A stretch of DNA of 64,000 nucleotides, from positions 109,073 to 173,072 of the forward strand of contig NZ_JANHLK010000014.1 in assembly GCF_028682635.1 (NCBI RefSeq), given 5' to 3'. The notes beneath the pieces are model-generated. The model did no database searches. It was given only the letters and a program-made list of their open reading frames with translations, and was not told the origin of the DNA. The stretch is from Pseudomonas putida. Its GTDB lineage: Bacteria; Pseudomonadota; Gammaproteobacteria; Pseudomonadales; Pseudomonadaceae. Made by a program: the position numbers and the translations under genes. Of this stretch, positions 62,990 to 64,000 are shown piece after piece; within the stretch, counting starts at the first letter, position 1, and every line of letters begins with the position of its first letter.

Positions 62990-63973
62990 ATGTTCCAAGG
63001 TATTTTGATCGACAAAGACGACAGCGGTTACCGGGCCACACTGCAACAGATCAATGAAGACCAACTGCCCGAGGGCGACGTGACGGTACGTGTGGCGTAC
63101 AGCACGCTGAATTTCAAGGATGGCCTGGCGATCACCGGCAGCAGCCCGGTGGTGCGAAAATTCCCGATGGTGCCGGGGATCGATCTGGCAGGAACCGTCG
63201 AAGCCAGCGGGCATCCGGACTACAAGGTCGGTGACAAAGTCCTGCTCAATGGCTGGGGCGTGGGCGAAGGGCACTGGGGCGGTCTGGCGCAAAAGGCCCG
63301 GCTCAAGGGCGAGTGGCTGATTGCGCTGCCCGAGGCCTTCACTGAAGCACAGGCAATGGCCATCGGCACGGCGGGCTACACGGCGATGCTGTGCATCATG
63401 GCGTTGGAACGCAACGGCGTGACACCGGACCAAGGCGAAGTGTTGGTCACCGGGGCCAACGGCGGTGTCGGCAGTTTCGCCATCGCCTTGCTGAGCAAGC
63501 TGGGCTATCGGGTGGTCGCTTCCACCGGTCGCCTGTCGGAGCACGAATACCTCAAGCAGCTGGGCGCCAGCGAAATCATCGACCGCGCCACCTTGTCCGA
63601 GCCGGGCAAGCCCTTGGCCAAGGAGCGTTGGGCAGCGGTCATCGATTCGGTGGGCAGCCACACTTTGGCCAATGCCTGTGCCAGCACCAAGTCCGAAGGC
63701 ACCGTGGCCGCCTGTGGTCTGGCCCAGGGCATGGATTTTCCGGCCTCCGTCGCGCCCTTTATCCTGCGTGGCGTGACCCTGGCCGGGATCAACAGCGTGA
63801 CTCAGCCGAAAGCCCGGCGTGTAGAGGCGTGGGGGCGTTTGGCCAGGGATCTGGACTTCGACCTGTTGCCATTGATCAGCCATGAAATCGGATTGAGCGA
63901 AGCGATCGAGGCTGCGCCGCGCCTGCTGGCGGGGCAATTGCGTGGGCGGGTGGTGGTGGATGTGAATCGCTGA
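62990..63973 (+). CDS. acuI: Zinc-independent MDR reductase, AcuI/YhdH (acrylyl-CoA reductase) family
   Basis: 327 residues from the ATG at 62990, with AGGAGG upstream. Medium-chain dehydrogenase lacking the zinc ligands; NADPH motif VTGANGGVGSFAIALL and the YhdH/AcuI pattern (VAYSTLNFKDGLAITGSSPVVRKFPMVPGIDLAGTV). Known members reduce acryloyl-CoA to propionyl-CoA with NADPH, detoxifying the intermediate of acrylate/DMSP or 3-hydroxypropionate metabolism. Confidence 0.85.
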   Translation: MFQGILIDKDDSGYRATLQQINEDQLPEGDVTVRVAYSTLNFKDGLAITGSSPVVRKFPMVPGIDLAGTVEASGHPDYKVGDKVLLNGWGVGEGHWGGLAQKARLKGEWLIALPEAFTEAQAMAIGTAGYTAMLCIMALERNGVTPDQGEVLVTGANGGVGSFAIALLSKLGYRVVASTGRLSEHEYLKQLGASEIIDRATLSEPGKPLAKERWAAVIDSVGSHTLANACASTKSEGTVAACGLAQGMDFPASVAPFILRGVTLAGINSVTQPKARRVEAWGRLARDLDFDLLPLISHEIGLSEAIEAAPRLLAGQLRGRVVVDVNR

Positions 63974-64000
63974 TTGGAAAATCGCCGGCTAGCGGCCAAT

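Overview
The window is chromosomal DNA from a Pseudomonas of the fluorescens group. The basis is high-GC coding sequence, gacA-uvrC-pgsA followed by tRNA-Gly, tRNA-Cys and tRNA-Leu, two Pseudomonas-type REP palindrome families (cores TCGCCAGCAGGCTGGCTCCC and TTCGCGAGCAAGCCCGCTCC), and a GacA that starts with TTG. No rRNA, CRISPR array or complete insertion sequence was seen.

1-4443: the start of a DHA2-type MFS exporter gene diverging from a LysR regulator, a TerC/CBS/CorC membrane protein, and a Phd/RelE toxin-antitoxin pair. 4628-11376: a polar amino-acid type ABC transporter operon, RidA, an IclR regulator, a PLP dehydratase of the D-serine dehydratase/D-glucosaminate dehydratase fold, and a 2-keto-3-deoxygluconate kinase. 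Together they fit uptake of D-glucosaminate and its conversion to KDG and then KDPG. 11502-20412: a parvulin, a hybrid sensor kinase, then acetoacetyl-CoA synthetase, 3-hydroxybutyrate dehydrogenase and a GntP permease behind a sigma-54-type promoter, with a sigma-54 activator next to them (ketone-body catabolism). 20549-26506: a yejABEF peptide/microcin-type ABC transporter and a second parvulin.

26613-33306: a lipase without signal peptide, then a DAHP synthase preceded by a leader with an aromatic-codon-rich peptide and an intrinsic terminator. This is an attenuator not visible in a list of long ORFs. It is followed by GNAT, gacA, uvrC, pgsA and tRNA-Gly/tRNA-Cys. 33442-35171: a LexA-boxed umuDC operon sits between tRNA-Cys and tRNA-Leu.

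35790-46966: an accessory catabolic region with two TauD/TfdA dioxygenases, two AraC regulators, an MFS transporter, an epoxide-hydrolase-like enzyme, an acyl-CoA ligase, a DAD-type cupin and a decayed YeiH exporter. Five copies of one operator/promoter architecture (TGTCCC-N15-TGTCC, 21-bp period, -10 at constant distance) tie five of its transcription units into one apparent regulon. 46967-53886: a region with several broken genes: DUF1214 tail, DUF3313 remnant, a thiolase-DUF1214 chimera and a truncated GNAT toxin, among intact MarC, lipoprotein and acyl-CoA dehydrogenase genes.

54047-63973: a lone ParA, an NmrA-like oxidoreductase with a divergent TetR regulator, small hypothetical proteins, topoisomerase IB, a ModE-boxed modABC operon, a nitronate monooxygenase-like flavoprotein and an AcuI/YhdH-type reductase.
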